From Rhodanobacteraceae bacterium (lineage in GTDB: Bacteria; Pseudomonadota; Gammaproteobacteria; Xanthomonadales; Rhodanobacteraceae), in contig JAICHS010000108.1 of assembly GCA_025924775.1 (NCBI GenBank), positions 1 through 7,363 of the forward strand: 7,363 nt of DNA, written 5' to 3'. Positions 1 to 5,896 of this stretch are shown here, piece by piece. The first letter of the stretch is position 1, and the number at the start of each line of letters is the position of its first letter. The notes under the pieces are model-generated. The model had not been told where the DNA came from and ran no database searches. It worked only from the letters and a program-made list of their open reading frames with translations. Made by a program: the position numbers and the translations under genes.

Positions 1-137
1 GCCGGTGGCGCGATCTTCCACTGGCCGTTGGCCGACTTGACCAGGTTCAGCCCGCAGGCTTCGGCCTGATGGGTCATGGCAATACTGGACAGGCCCATCA
101 GGGCCAGTGCAACGGATGCGTACAAGCGGGTATTCAT
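1..137 (-). CDS. Exported small protein of unknown function (N-terminus only)
   Basis: The reading frame begins at an ATG at 135-137 on the minus strand and leaves the window at base 1, so only 45 codons are visible. A strong ribosome binding site GAGGAG (144-149, minus strand) lies six bases upstream, which fixes the start. The protein opens with MNTRLYASVALALMG, a short basic n-region followed by a hydrophobic core, and reaches an A-E-A signal-peptidase I type site just before CGLNLVKSANGQW. It is therefore predicted to be exported to the periplasm by the Sec route. The Cys directly after the cleavage site could suggest a lipoprotein, but the preceding residues (Q-A-E-A) are a poor lipobox because of the Glu. 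I do not recognise the mature family. The gene is divergent from the winged-helix/STAND regulator at 301-2820, and that position makes it a candidate target of the regulator; this is inference. Confidence 0.8.
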   Translation of the reverse strand, partial: MNTRLYASVALALMGLSSIAMTHQAEACGLNLVKSANGQWKIAPP

Positions 138-143
138 GGCGCT

Positions 144-149
144 CTCCTC
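144..149 (-). promoter_or_regulatory. Ribosome binding site of the exported protein
   Basis: GAGGAG read on the minus strand, six bases before the ATG at 137. It is a near-consensus Shine-Dalgarno sequence and is the main evidence that this short edge fragment is a real gene start. Confidence 0.75.
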
Positions 150-160
150 AAGAAAGTTGT

Positions 161-194
161 CCCGATGGATGGCGGAATGCACCGTCCATCCGGG
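161..194. repeat. Imperfect inverted repeat in divergent intergenic region
   Basis: Left arm CCCGATGGATGG (161-172) and right arm CCGTCCATCCGGG (182-194) are reverse complements except for one extra G in the right arm and one T/G wobble position. They are separated by a nine-base loop (173-181). The element lies between the two divergent genes and immediately before a TATAAA box. It could be an operator covering the -35 region of a rightward promoter, or a hairpin in the leader of the leftward transcript. There is no T-run after it, so a Rho-independent terminator is unlikely. Confidence 0.5.
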
Positions 195-196
195 GG

Positions 197-202
197 TATA
201 AA
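197..202 (+). promoter_or_regulatory. Candidate -10 box for the regulator gene
   Basis: TATAAA matches the sigma-70 -10 consensus at five of six positions and stands out in a GC-rich region. No good TTGACA-like -35 box lies 16-18 bases upstream; that space is filled by the inverted repeat at 161-194, which is compatible with an activator-dependent or regulated promoter. If used, the leader before the ATG at 301 would be about 90 bases. The assignment to the rightward gene is tentative. Confidence 0.35.
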
Positions 203-300
203 CTGCGCCCGGAACCCGATGCGAGTCATGAGGTTTCGGTAGGGAAATCGGGAGAGTGCAGCAGTGGCGTTGACGTGGTCCGGGCGGGGCGCGCGGCGGC

Positions 301-2820
301 ATGGAAAGGCACGAATACGCCGAACAGACGGCGGTCCTTGGCACGTTCGCCTTCGCAGACGTGGTCGTCGACGCGAGTGCGCACCGGCTGTCGCGCGATG
401 GTAGGGAATTCGCGATCGAGCCAAAGGCCTTCGCGGTATTGCTGGAGTTCCTGGCACATCCGGACCAGTTGCTGACCCGAGACCAGTTGCTGGACGCCGT
501 GTGGGGCCACAGTTTCGTCACCCCCGCCACGCTCAATCGAATCGTTGCGCAATTACGTCGCGCGCTGGCGGACGACAGCGAAGCGCCGCGCTGCATCCAG
601 ACCGTGCACGGGCTGGGTTATCGTTTCATCGCACCGTTGCAGCACGTTGCGGAGAAAGGCGCTCCCACACTGCGCTTTGCGCCGCCCGCGCGGGCGCGGT
701 TGCCCGAACGGACGGAGCCGCTGATCGGGCGCGATCCCGACATCGAGGCACTGAAGCTGATGTTGCGCGAACATCGGCTGGTCACAATTACCGGTCCCGG
801 TGGCGTCGGCAAGACCCAGGCAGCGCTTGAAACGGCGCGCTCGGTTGCACCGGATTTTCCGGATGGCGTATGGCTGTTCGACTGCACGCCGCAAACTGGC
901 GGCGACACGCTGATTCGGTGGGTGGCGGGCATGTTCGACATCCATGCGGCGACCGACGCGGAGCAGCTGATCGCGCGCCTGGGCGAACTGCTGCAAAAAC
1001 GGCAGGTGCTGCTGGTGTTCGACAATTGCGAACGCATTGCCGAGCCGCTGGGCAGGGCAGTTGCGAGCCTGCTTTCAGCCTGCGCGGACTTGCACATCCT
1101 TGTAACCAGCCAGCAGCGCCTGAACTGTGCGGGAGAGTCGCTCTACGGATTGCCGCCATTGCAGGTGCCCTCGCCGGGCGAATGGACGACGGATGAGCAG
1201 ATCGCTTCGCTGTCTTCGATCCCGGCGGTCCGATTATTGTTGCTGCGGTCGCAGGCTTGCGCATCCGGGTTCACGTTGACCCGGGCCAACGCCGCCACGG
1301 TGGCCGAGATTTGCCGTCGCGTCGCAGGATTGCCACTCGCACTCGAACTGGCCGCGGCACGCCTGCGTCTGCTGAGTCCGGAACAACTCCTGATACGCAT
1401 GGAGGGTCGCCTTCTCAGCCTGTCCGAGGACAATCCGAATCGCCCCGCTCGCCACCAGACGTTGAGTGCGCTGATCGAGTGGAGCTTCGCGCTGTTGTCG
1501 GAGCGCGAACAGTCGCTGCTGTGCGGATTGAGTGTCTTCGTGGGCGCTTGCACGCTCAGTGGTGCGAGTGCGGTGGGTGCGGTGTTCGGGCTTGACGAGG
1601 AACAGACGCTGGACCTGCTGGGCGGCTTGGTCGACAAATCGCTGCTCGCTGTCGATACCACGACCAATCCGCCTTCCTATCGCCTGCTCGACAGCGTGCG
1701 GCTGTTTGCACAGGGGCGCATGGCCGCAAGCGAATACGAAGGACGAGTGCGGGCAGCGCACCTCGCGCATTTCGTGGCACTTACCGAACGCATCTACACG
1801 GAAATCCGCAGCAACCGTTATCAGTTGTGGTTTGACCGCGTCCGACGCGAATGGGCCAATCTGCATGCGGCGTTCGATTTTGCGCTGACGCAGCCGGATC
1901 TCGTTGACGACGCGCTGGCGCTGGTTGGCAATCTTTGTTGGTATTTTCGCGGCAGCACCGATTACCACCAGTCGGTGGAATGGGCGGAGAAGGCGCTGCG
2001 GGCGAGTCATGCATCCTCGCGCCATCTTGCGCGGGCATCGATCGCTTGCGGCGTGGCCCTGCAATTTTCGGGAATGCACGAACGCGCAGGAATGCGATTG
2101 CGCGAAGGCATCGCCCTGGCCAGGGACCAGGGGAATACCTGGCTGGGCGCGGCGGGTGAGGCGATCCTGACGTTTGAACTCGCAATAGTCGGGGATTTCG
2201 CCGGTGCCGAAGCGTGTGCGGAATCGGTGCTTGCGGTCGCGAGTCAACTCGACGATGGGTGGTTGCGCTCCAATGCGTTGCTCGGTCGCGGCATCGCCCA
2301 GTCAATGAATGATCGTCATCGCGACGCGGAAGCGAGCATCAGCGAGGCGCTGGACTGCCTCTCCCTGCACGGGAATTCTTTCCAATGGGCGTACACGCTC
2401 ATCAACCGGGCGCTGCAGCGCTTTTATCTGGGCGACTTCGCTGGTGCGGCACAAGACTGGCTGTCCGATCTGGAAGGATTTACCCGGTTTCAGAACTGGC
2501 GTGGCGCCGCGGGCTGCGTCGAGGGTACGGCCTATCTCGCAGTCGAACGCGGCGAGCCCGCCATGGCCGCGCGCTTCCTGGCGGCCGCCGCGCGCGTGCG
2601 GGAATTGACCGGCGCGCCGTTGTTCGTGCAATGGCGCAAGGCGCAGGAGCTGGCAAGACTGAAAACGCGCGACGCGCTTGGTGACGTTTTCGAACCCGCG
2701 CAGCGCGAAGGCGCCGTAGCGCGATTCGAGGACGTTGCGGCCGAAGCTCGCACGCTGCTGGCAGAAATGGCCGGCGCTCAATCGTCGCGAACGGGCGCGA
2801 GGAGTCCATCCGGATCGTAG
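301..2820 (+). CDS. Winged-helix transcriptional regulator with STAND NTPase and helical-repeat C-terminus
   Basis: This 839-residue protein is predicted to be a cytoplasmic one-component regulator. Residues about 14-110 form an OmpR/PhoB-type winged helix, with the typical LLTRDQLLDAVWG segment and the wing ending IQTVHGLGYRF. A P-loop NTPase follows: Walker A GPGGVGKT at 165-172 (Lys171), Walker B LLVFDNCE with Asp241, a sensor-1 strand ILVTSQQR at 266-273, and the GLPLALE motif at 343-349. The RHQTLSALIEWSF segment (384-396) opens the winged-helix part of the NTPase module. Residues about 480-800 are Ala/Leu-rich helices of TPR type, and the tail (758-823) keeps the RFLAAAARVRELTGAPL signature seen at the end of many such ATPase regulators. 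In this class (MalT/AfsR-like logic), ligand sensing by the repeats controls ATP-dependent assembly and DNA binding. An in-frame TGA at 271-273 leaves ATG 301 as the first usable start, although its ribosome binding site is weak. The ligand and target genes are unknown; the divergent exported protein is the obvious candidate target. Third positions look more A/T-rich than in the neighbours. Confidence 0.93.
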   Translation: MERHEYAEQTAVLGTFAFADVVVDASAHRLSRDGREFAIEPKAFAVLLEFLAHPDQLLTRDQLLDAVWGHSFVTPATLNRIVAQLRRALADDSEAPRCIQTVHGLGYRFIAPLQHVAEKGAPTLRFAPPARARLPERTEPLIGRDPDIEALKLMLREHRLVTITGPGGVGKTQAALETARSVAPDFPDGVWLFDCTPQTGGDTLIRWVAGMFDIHAATDAEQLIARLGELLQKRQVLLVFDNCERIAEPLGRAVASLLSACADLHILVTSQQRLNCAGESLYGLPPLQVPSPGEWTTDEQIASLSSIPAVRLLLLRSQACASGFTLTRANAATVAEICRRVAGLPLALELAAARLRLLSPEQLLIRMEGRLLSLSEDNPNRPARHQTLSALIEWSFALLSEREQSLLCGLSVFVGACTLSGASAVGAVFGLDEEQTLDLLGGLVDKSLLAVDTTTNPPSYRLLDSVRLFAQGRMAASEYEGRVRAAHLAHFVALTERIYTEIRSNRYQLWFDRVRREWANLHAAFDFALTQPDLVDDALALVGNLCWYFRGSTDYHQSVEWAEKALRASHASSRHLARASIACGVALQFSGMHERAGMRLREGIALARDQGNTWLGAAGEAILTFELAIVGDFAGAEACAESVLAVASQLDDGWLRSNALLGRGIAQSMNDRHRDAEASISEALDCLSLHGNSFQWAYTLINRALQRFYLGDFAGAAQDWLSDLEGFTRFQNWRGAAGCVEGTAYLAVERGEPAMAARFLAAAARVRELTGAPLFVQWRKAQELARLKTRDALGDVFEPAQREGAVARFEDVAAEARTLLAEMAGAQSSRTGARSPSGS

Positions 2821-4163
2821 TGTGCGCGCAGCGCCGCAAGCTTCGCATGGGTCCCGGTGTCGTGGGCGTGCAATCGCAAGTCGGCAGCCGCGCCCGCGAA
2901 ATTCGGCTGCATGCCCGCGCGCGCATGCGGTGCCAATGCCGCCCGCGTGTCGTGCACCCAGTCGCGTACGGCCGTGAAGCGTTCCGCGCCGCCGGTGTGG
3001 CCGATCACGTTGATGAAGAGCGGTGCATCGCGGAAGGAGAAGGCGGTGGCGTCTTGCTCGGCGCGCGCGACTGCGCCGCCGAGGTGGTGCACGTGCACTT
3101 CACACAGCGGGTCGGCAGGTTGTGCGGCACGCGGAACCAGTGCTTCGATCAACGCGTCGTCGAATGCATCGAACTGGGAAGTCGTCCAGTAGTAGTGGTC
3201 ACCGGCCGGCACGCCTGGATCAAACATTTGTTGCCATGCGGCGTAAGGCATCACGCCGTCATGGCGGCCGAGCGGTTGGCCGAATTCGGCAAGTGGCGCC
3301 AGTGCACGCGTGCCCTCTGACGGCTCGCCGCTCCAGCACCAGGCGAGTGCCACCACGCGCTTGCCATGCACTTCGGGCGGCAGGAAAGGCAGCGGCGGCG
3401 CGGTTGTGAATACTAGCATCGCGGTGCATGCATCGGGCGCGCCGGGCGTGAACGCACGAAACGCGCGCAACAAGCCGGGCGCGGCATCGAGCGAATGGAA
3501 CATCACGCCGGCAAACACTTCATCCACTTCATGCAGTCGAAAGCTGAAGCGCGTGACTACGCCCAGGCCACCGCCGCCGCCGCGCAAACCCCAGAACAGG
3601 TCGGGATGCCGCGTCTCGCTGGCCGTGACGCTGCGCCCGTCGGCCAGCACGGCTTCCGCTTCGAGCAGGTTGTCGATCGCCAGTCCGCAGCGCCGCATCA
3701 GCCAACCGACGCCGCCGCCGAGCGTGTAGCCACCGACGCCGGTGGTCGAAACGAACCCGCCGGTGGTGGCGAGGCCGTGCGGTCGCGTCGCGGCATCCAC
3801 GTCGCGCCACAGCGCACCGCCTTCGACGCGCGCAATGCGCGATTGCGCATCGACTTCAACGCGGTTCATTGCGCCGAGATCCAGCATCAAGGCGTCGTCG
3901 CGCACCGCCAGTCCTGCCACGTTGTGGCCGCCGCCGCGGGCCGTCATCGGCAGGTGTTCGCGCGCGGCGAATTTCACCGTCGCAGCGACGTCTTCTGCAT
4001 CGACGCATCGCGCGATGGCCAGCGGACGCCGGTCGATCGCACCGTTCCAGACGTGGCGGTGCGTTTCGTAGTCGGGATCGCCGGGCACCAGCAAGGCGCC
4101 GCGGAGCGCGGTGGCCAATTCTTCCCACGACGGGAGTCGCGTGCGGCTGGGTCCAGCGGGCAT
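2778..4163 (-). CDS. FAD-linked oxidase of the berberine-bridge (BBE-like) family
   Basis: This predicted flavoprotein oxidase or dehydrogenase has 461 residues from the chosen start, usual for the family. Residues about 45-215 form a PCMH-type FAD-binding domain with ARGGGHNVAG at 75-84; His80 is the expected 8-alpha-histidyl FAD attachment site. The glycine-rich segment TTGVGGYTLGGGVGW (140-154) and WGLRGGGGGLGVVTRF (191-206) follow. The second (Cys) attachment residue of bicovalent BBE enzymes is not present near 136-140, so a single His link, as in 6-hydroxy-D-nicotine oxidase, is expected. The C-terminal BBE domain ends in LRAHYDPDGLL, a family hallmark that confirms the frame to the stop. 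The frame could extend to an ATG at 4286, but ATG 4163 has AAGGA eight bases upstream, matches the normal domain start, and avoids an extra 41-residue low-complexity tail. There is no signal peptide. The last 43 bases overlap the end of the convergent regulator gene. The substrate is unknown. Confidence 0.9.
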   Translation of the reverse strand: MPAGPSRTRLPSWEELATALRGALLVPGDPDYETHRHVWNGAIDRRPLAIARCVDAEDVAATVKFAAREHLPMTARGGGHNVAGLAVRDDALMLDLGAMNRVEVDAQSRIARVEGGALWRDVDAATRPHGLATTGGFVSTTGVGGYTLGGGVGWLMRRCGLAIDNLLEAEAVLADGRSVTASETRHPDLFWGLRGGGGGLGVVTRFSFRLHEVDEVFAGVMFHSLDAAPGLLRAFRAFTPGAPDACTAMLVFTTAPPLPFLPPEVHGKRVVALAWCWSGEPSEGTRALAPLAEFGQPLGRHDGVMPYAAWQQMFDPGVPAGDHYYWTTSQFDAFDDALIEALVPRAAQPADPLCEVHVHHLGGAVARAEQDATAFSFRDAPLFINVIGHTGGAERFTAVRDWVHDTRAALAPHARAGMQPNFAGAAADLRLHAHDTGTHAKLAALRAHYDPDGLLAPVRDD

Positions 4164-4202
4164 GACTGCATTCCTTACGGCCGCAAAGTCGATGCGTGGC
4201 GC

Positions 4203-4208
4203 ACTATA
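4203..4208 (-). promoter_or_regulatory. Candidate -10 box of the FAD oxidase gene
   Basis: TATAGT on the minus strand matches the sigma-70 -10 consensus at five of six positions. It lies 39 bases before the ATG at 4163 and would give a leader of roughly 30 bases containing the AAGGA ribosome binding site. No clear -35 hexamer is present at 16-18 bases spacing, so confidence is moderate. Its position inside the longer frame that begins at 4286 is a further argument for the 4163 start. Confidence 0.4.
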
Positions 4209-4297
4209 CGCGCGCGGCTGGCCGTGCGTGTGATGGAGATGGGGTGATTTCGTAGGGGACGCGAAGGACACTCGGGGCCGCCGCAATGCAACCCGCT

Positions 4298-4301
4298 AAG
4301 G
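4298..4301 (+). promoter_or_regulatory. Ribosome binding site that decides the rhomboid start
   Basis: AAGG at 4298-4301 sits eight bases before the ATG at 4310. The other in-frame ATG, at 4286, lacks an equally good site. The same stretch (CTAAGGTATG) could alternatively be part of a -10-like element. Confidence 0.5.
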
Positions 4302-4309
4302 TATGCGCC

Positions 4310-4990
4310 ATGTTCGTCGACGTTCCCAGCCGCAAGCAGCCGCACCCGCGTTGGGTCACGCCGGTGCTGGTGGTGGCTTGCGTCGCCTGCTACCTGTGGC
4401 TGATGTTGGCGCAACCCGCGACGCGCTATCAGTTGCTGGGCGACTGGGGCACCGTGCCGGCGCACTTGTTCCAGCATGGTGAGCTGTTGCATCGGGGTTC
4501 GTGGCTGCGCCCGTTCACTTCGCTGTTCATGCACGCCGACTGGATGCACCTGCTCGGCAACATGCTGTTCCTGGTGATCTTCGGGTTGCCCGCGGAACGC
4601 GCACTCGGTTCGCGCCGGTTCCTGTTCCTGTTCCTGGTGGGTGGTGCATTCGCCAACCTGGTCGGGGCGTTGACCTTGTCCGGCCAGCTGCGGCCGATCA
4701 TCGGTTGCAGCGGCGCGGTTTCGGCGACGCTGGGCGCGTACCTGGCGCTGTTTCCGCGCGCGCACCTGGGGCTGGTGCTGCCGCTGGGCTTGTACCTGCA
4801 GTTCATCCGCGTGCCCGCGGCCTTGCTTATCGGCATGTGGGTGTTGCTGCAGTTGCTGTTCACCTGGGCCGGGCCGGGCTTCGGCGCGGTGGTCTGGTGG
4901 GCACACCTTGCGGGTTTCGGTTTCGGTGCCGGGCTGGCGTTGGTGTCGCGCGGCGCGGTGGAACGCCGCTTGCGCGAGCGCAGTTACTGA
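4310..4990 (+). CDS. Rhomboid family intramembrane serine protease
   Basis: This 226-residue inner-membrane protein is predicted to cleave transmembrane substrates within or near the bilayer. Diagnostic residues are all present: the HADWMHLLGN motif with His75, His80 and Asn84; GCSGAVSATLG with nucleophile Ser134; and the catalytic His199 in WWAHLAGFGFGAG. The Ser-His dyad and the oxyanion-supporting Asn/His are intact, so an active enzyme is expected. Hydrophobic segments lie at about 16-33, 81-95, 103-122, 130-148, 153-166, 168-188 and 191-212, fitting the six-helix core of bacterial rhomboids, with one segment probably the L5-type or an additional helix. There is no extra cytosolic domain. 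The tail is basic (ERRLRERSY), consistent with a cytoplasmic C-terminus. The start at 4310 is preferred to an in-frame ATG at 4286 because of the AAGG site at 4298-4301. The gene is divergent from the FAD oxidase and convergent with the amidotransferase; its natural substrate cannot be inferred from context. Confidence 0.93.
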   Translation: MFVDVPSRKQPHPRWVTPVLVVACVACYLWLMLAQPATRYQLLGDWGTVPAHLFQHGELLHRGSWLRPFTSLFMHADWMHLLGNMLFLVIFGLPAERALGSRRFLFLFLVGGAFANLVGALTLSGQLRPIIGCSGAVSATLGAYLALFPRAHLGLVLPLGLYLQFIRVPAALLIGMWVLLQLLFTWAGPGFGAVVWWAHLAGFGFGAGLALVSRGAVERRLRERSY

Positions 4991-4991
4991 G

Positions 4992-5720
4992 TCACGCGGC
5001 CGCGCACGGGCGCGCCAATGCCGTGTGCGCGAAGCGCTCCAGCAACGCGCGTGCGGGTTCGGTTTCGCGCACCTGCGCGCCCAATGCATCGGGGTCCAGG
5101 CCTTCCTGGCGCAAGGCGTCGGCGCGCGTGGCGATGTACGCGCGCATGATGGGGGCGGTGAATTCGGGATGGAACTGCGAAGACAGTGCGTGTGGCCCGT
5201 AGCGCAGCAGCTGGTGTGGATCGGCCACGGACCGCGCCAGCGTCGCGCTGCCGTGCGGCGGCGCCAGCACCGCTTGCCGGTGGGTGGTGTGCGCGGCGAA
5301 TGTCGCGGGCAGGGTTTGCGCCCAGTGGCCATCGGTATGCGGATTGCGAGCCACGGTTTGCGTGCCGATTTCGCGCCCGGCCGGCAGCCAGCCCACGCGT
5401 CCGCCCAGCGCGTGGGCCATCAACTGGTGGCCGTAGCACACGCCGAACAGTGGCGTGGATGCGGCCATGGCATCGCGAATCCACTGCGCGGTGCGCTCGC
5501 TCCAGTCGGCACGGTCGGTCACCATGGCGGCCGAGCCCGTGATCACCGCACCGGCAACCTCGACCGGCCGTGGCAACGCCTCGCCCGCATCCACGCGCAC
5601 CACGCGCAGCGTCGCGGGCGCAAGGCGCATCGCCGCGCGGAACCAGTCGGCAAAACCGCCGCAACGCGTACGCACTGCGTCCGGCGCTTCGCCGGTCTGG
5701 AGCAGCAACAAGGGCAGCAT
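4992..5720 (-). CDS. Stand-alone class I glutamine amidotransferase-like protein
   Basis: The 242-residue protein is a single class I glutamine amidotransferase (GATase1) domain of the kind related to the GMP synthetase glutaminase subunit. The nucleophile elbow is LFGVCYGHQLMAHALGG with Cys95, and the other triad members are His184 and Glu186 in SSQFHPEFT. The triad is complete, so glutamine (or a gamma-glutamyl substrate) hydrolysis is expected. The ammonia-accepting synthetase domain is absent and none is encoded nearby, so the acceptor is unknown; annotated relatives include gamma-glutamyl hydrolase-like and putative GMP synthase-like proteins. The frame is open up to 5867, but MLPLLLLQTGEAPDAV at 5720 matches the usual start of these proteins and lies downstream of a TATGCT box. 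In-frame alternatives are a TTG at 5735 and an ATG at 5753; none has a strong ribosome binding site, so the start is less certain than the rest. The protein is cytoplasmic. Its stop is one base from the rhomboid stop. Confidence 0.9.
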   Translation of the reverse strand: MLPLLLLQTGEAPDAVRTRCGGFADWFRAAMRLAPATLRVVRVDAGEALPRPVEVAGAVITGSAAMVTDRADWSERTAQWIRDAMAASTPLFGVCYGHQLMAHALGGRVGWLPAGREIGTQTVARNPHTDGHWAQTLPATFAAHTTHRQAVLAPPHGSATLARSVADPHQLLRYGPHALSSQFHPEFTAPIMRAYIATRADALRQEGLDPDALGAQVRETEPARALLERFAHTALARPCAAA

Positions 5721-5748
5721 GTGGGGTGTCCGCAAACCTGTTGCACGC

Positions 5749-5754
5749 AGCATA
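5749..5754 (-). promoter_or_regulatory. Candidate -10 box of the amidotransferase gene
   Basis: TATGCT on the minus strand, within CGCTATGCTGCG, 28 bases before the ATG at 5720. It keeps the key T1, A2 and T6 positions of a -10 hexamer. The -35 region is poor. If it is a promoter, the upstream ATG at 5753 could not be the start, which supports translation from 5720 with a leader of about 20 bases. Confidence 0.35.
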
Positions 5755-5861
5755 GCGCCGCCGGTGTGACGAAAGTCCCTTGCATCGTGGCGTGTGCGCC
5801 GGCCCAATGGGGGGACGCGGCATCCTGCACGCCTGCAAGCGCACGGTGCGGGACGCCGTCG

Positions 5862-5871
5862 TTGCATGCAA
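5862..5871. repeat. Perfect 10-bp palindrome upstream of the M28 peptidase
   Basis: TTGCATGCAA is a perfect palindrome ending 25 bases before the GTG start of the peptidase and 12 bases before its ribosome binding site. A half-copy TTGCAT occurs at 5780-5785 in the same intergenic region. It may be an operator for a dimeric repressor, or chance; a 10-bp palindrome alone is weak evidence. Confidence 0.3.
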
Positions 5872-5883
5872 ACCCCATTCTTC

Positions 5884-5888
5884 AGGAG
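5884..5888 (+). promoter_or_regulatory. Ribosome binding site deciding a GTG start
   Basis: AGGAG eight bases before GTG 5897. It selects this GTG over the in-frame GTG at 5888, which overlaps the site itself, and over the in-frame ATG codons further downstream, which would cut into the signal peptide. Confidence 0.7.
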
Positions 5889-5896
5889 TGACCGAC

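Noticed and set aside
270..275. TTGACG as a -35 box for the regulator gene
   Set aside because: No -10-like hexamer exists 16-18 bases downstream (293-298 is GC only), and the ATG follows at 301.
1234..2247. 337-residue open frame on the minus strand inside the regulator gene
   Set aside because: It lies opposite a gene with clear domain motifs, its sequence is rich in Arg/Gln/His with no recognisable motif, and long antisense frames are expected in GC-rich DNA.
301..2820. Regulator considered as an anti-phage STAND (Avs-like) defence protein
   Set aside because: Its N-terminal domain is a DNA-binding winged helix rather than a nuclease, protease or membrane effector, and no defence genes adjoin it. 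A transcription factor is the simpler reading.
3495..4247. 250-residue plus-strand frame opposite the FAD oxidase
   Set aside because: It is a mirror frame of a gene with an intact His-FAD motif and BBE tail; the composition is dominated by Arg, Ala, Gly and His, and there are no domain features.
4164..4286. 41-residue N-terminal extension of the FAD oxidase
   Set aside because: It is low-complexity, contains the candidate TATAGT promoter and lies upstream of a good RBS for ATG 4163.
4175..5332. 385-residue minus-strand frame spanning the rhomboid and part of the amidotransferase gene
   Set aside because: It overlaps two genes with complete catalytic motifs in other frames; its protein is Arg/Gln/Pro-rich low-complexity sequence.
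4908..5891. 327-residue plus-strand frame opposite the amidotransferase
   Set aside because: It is a shadow of the amidotransferase codon bias and crosses the intergenic region and candidate promoter; no family motif is seen.
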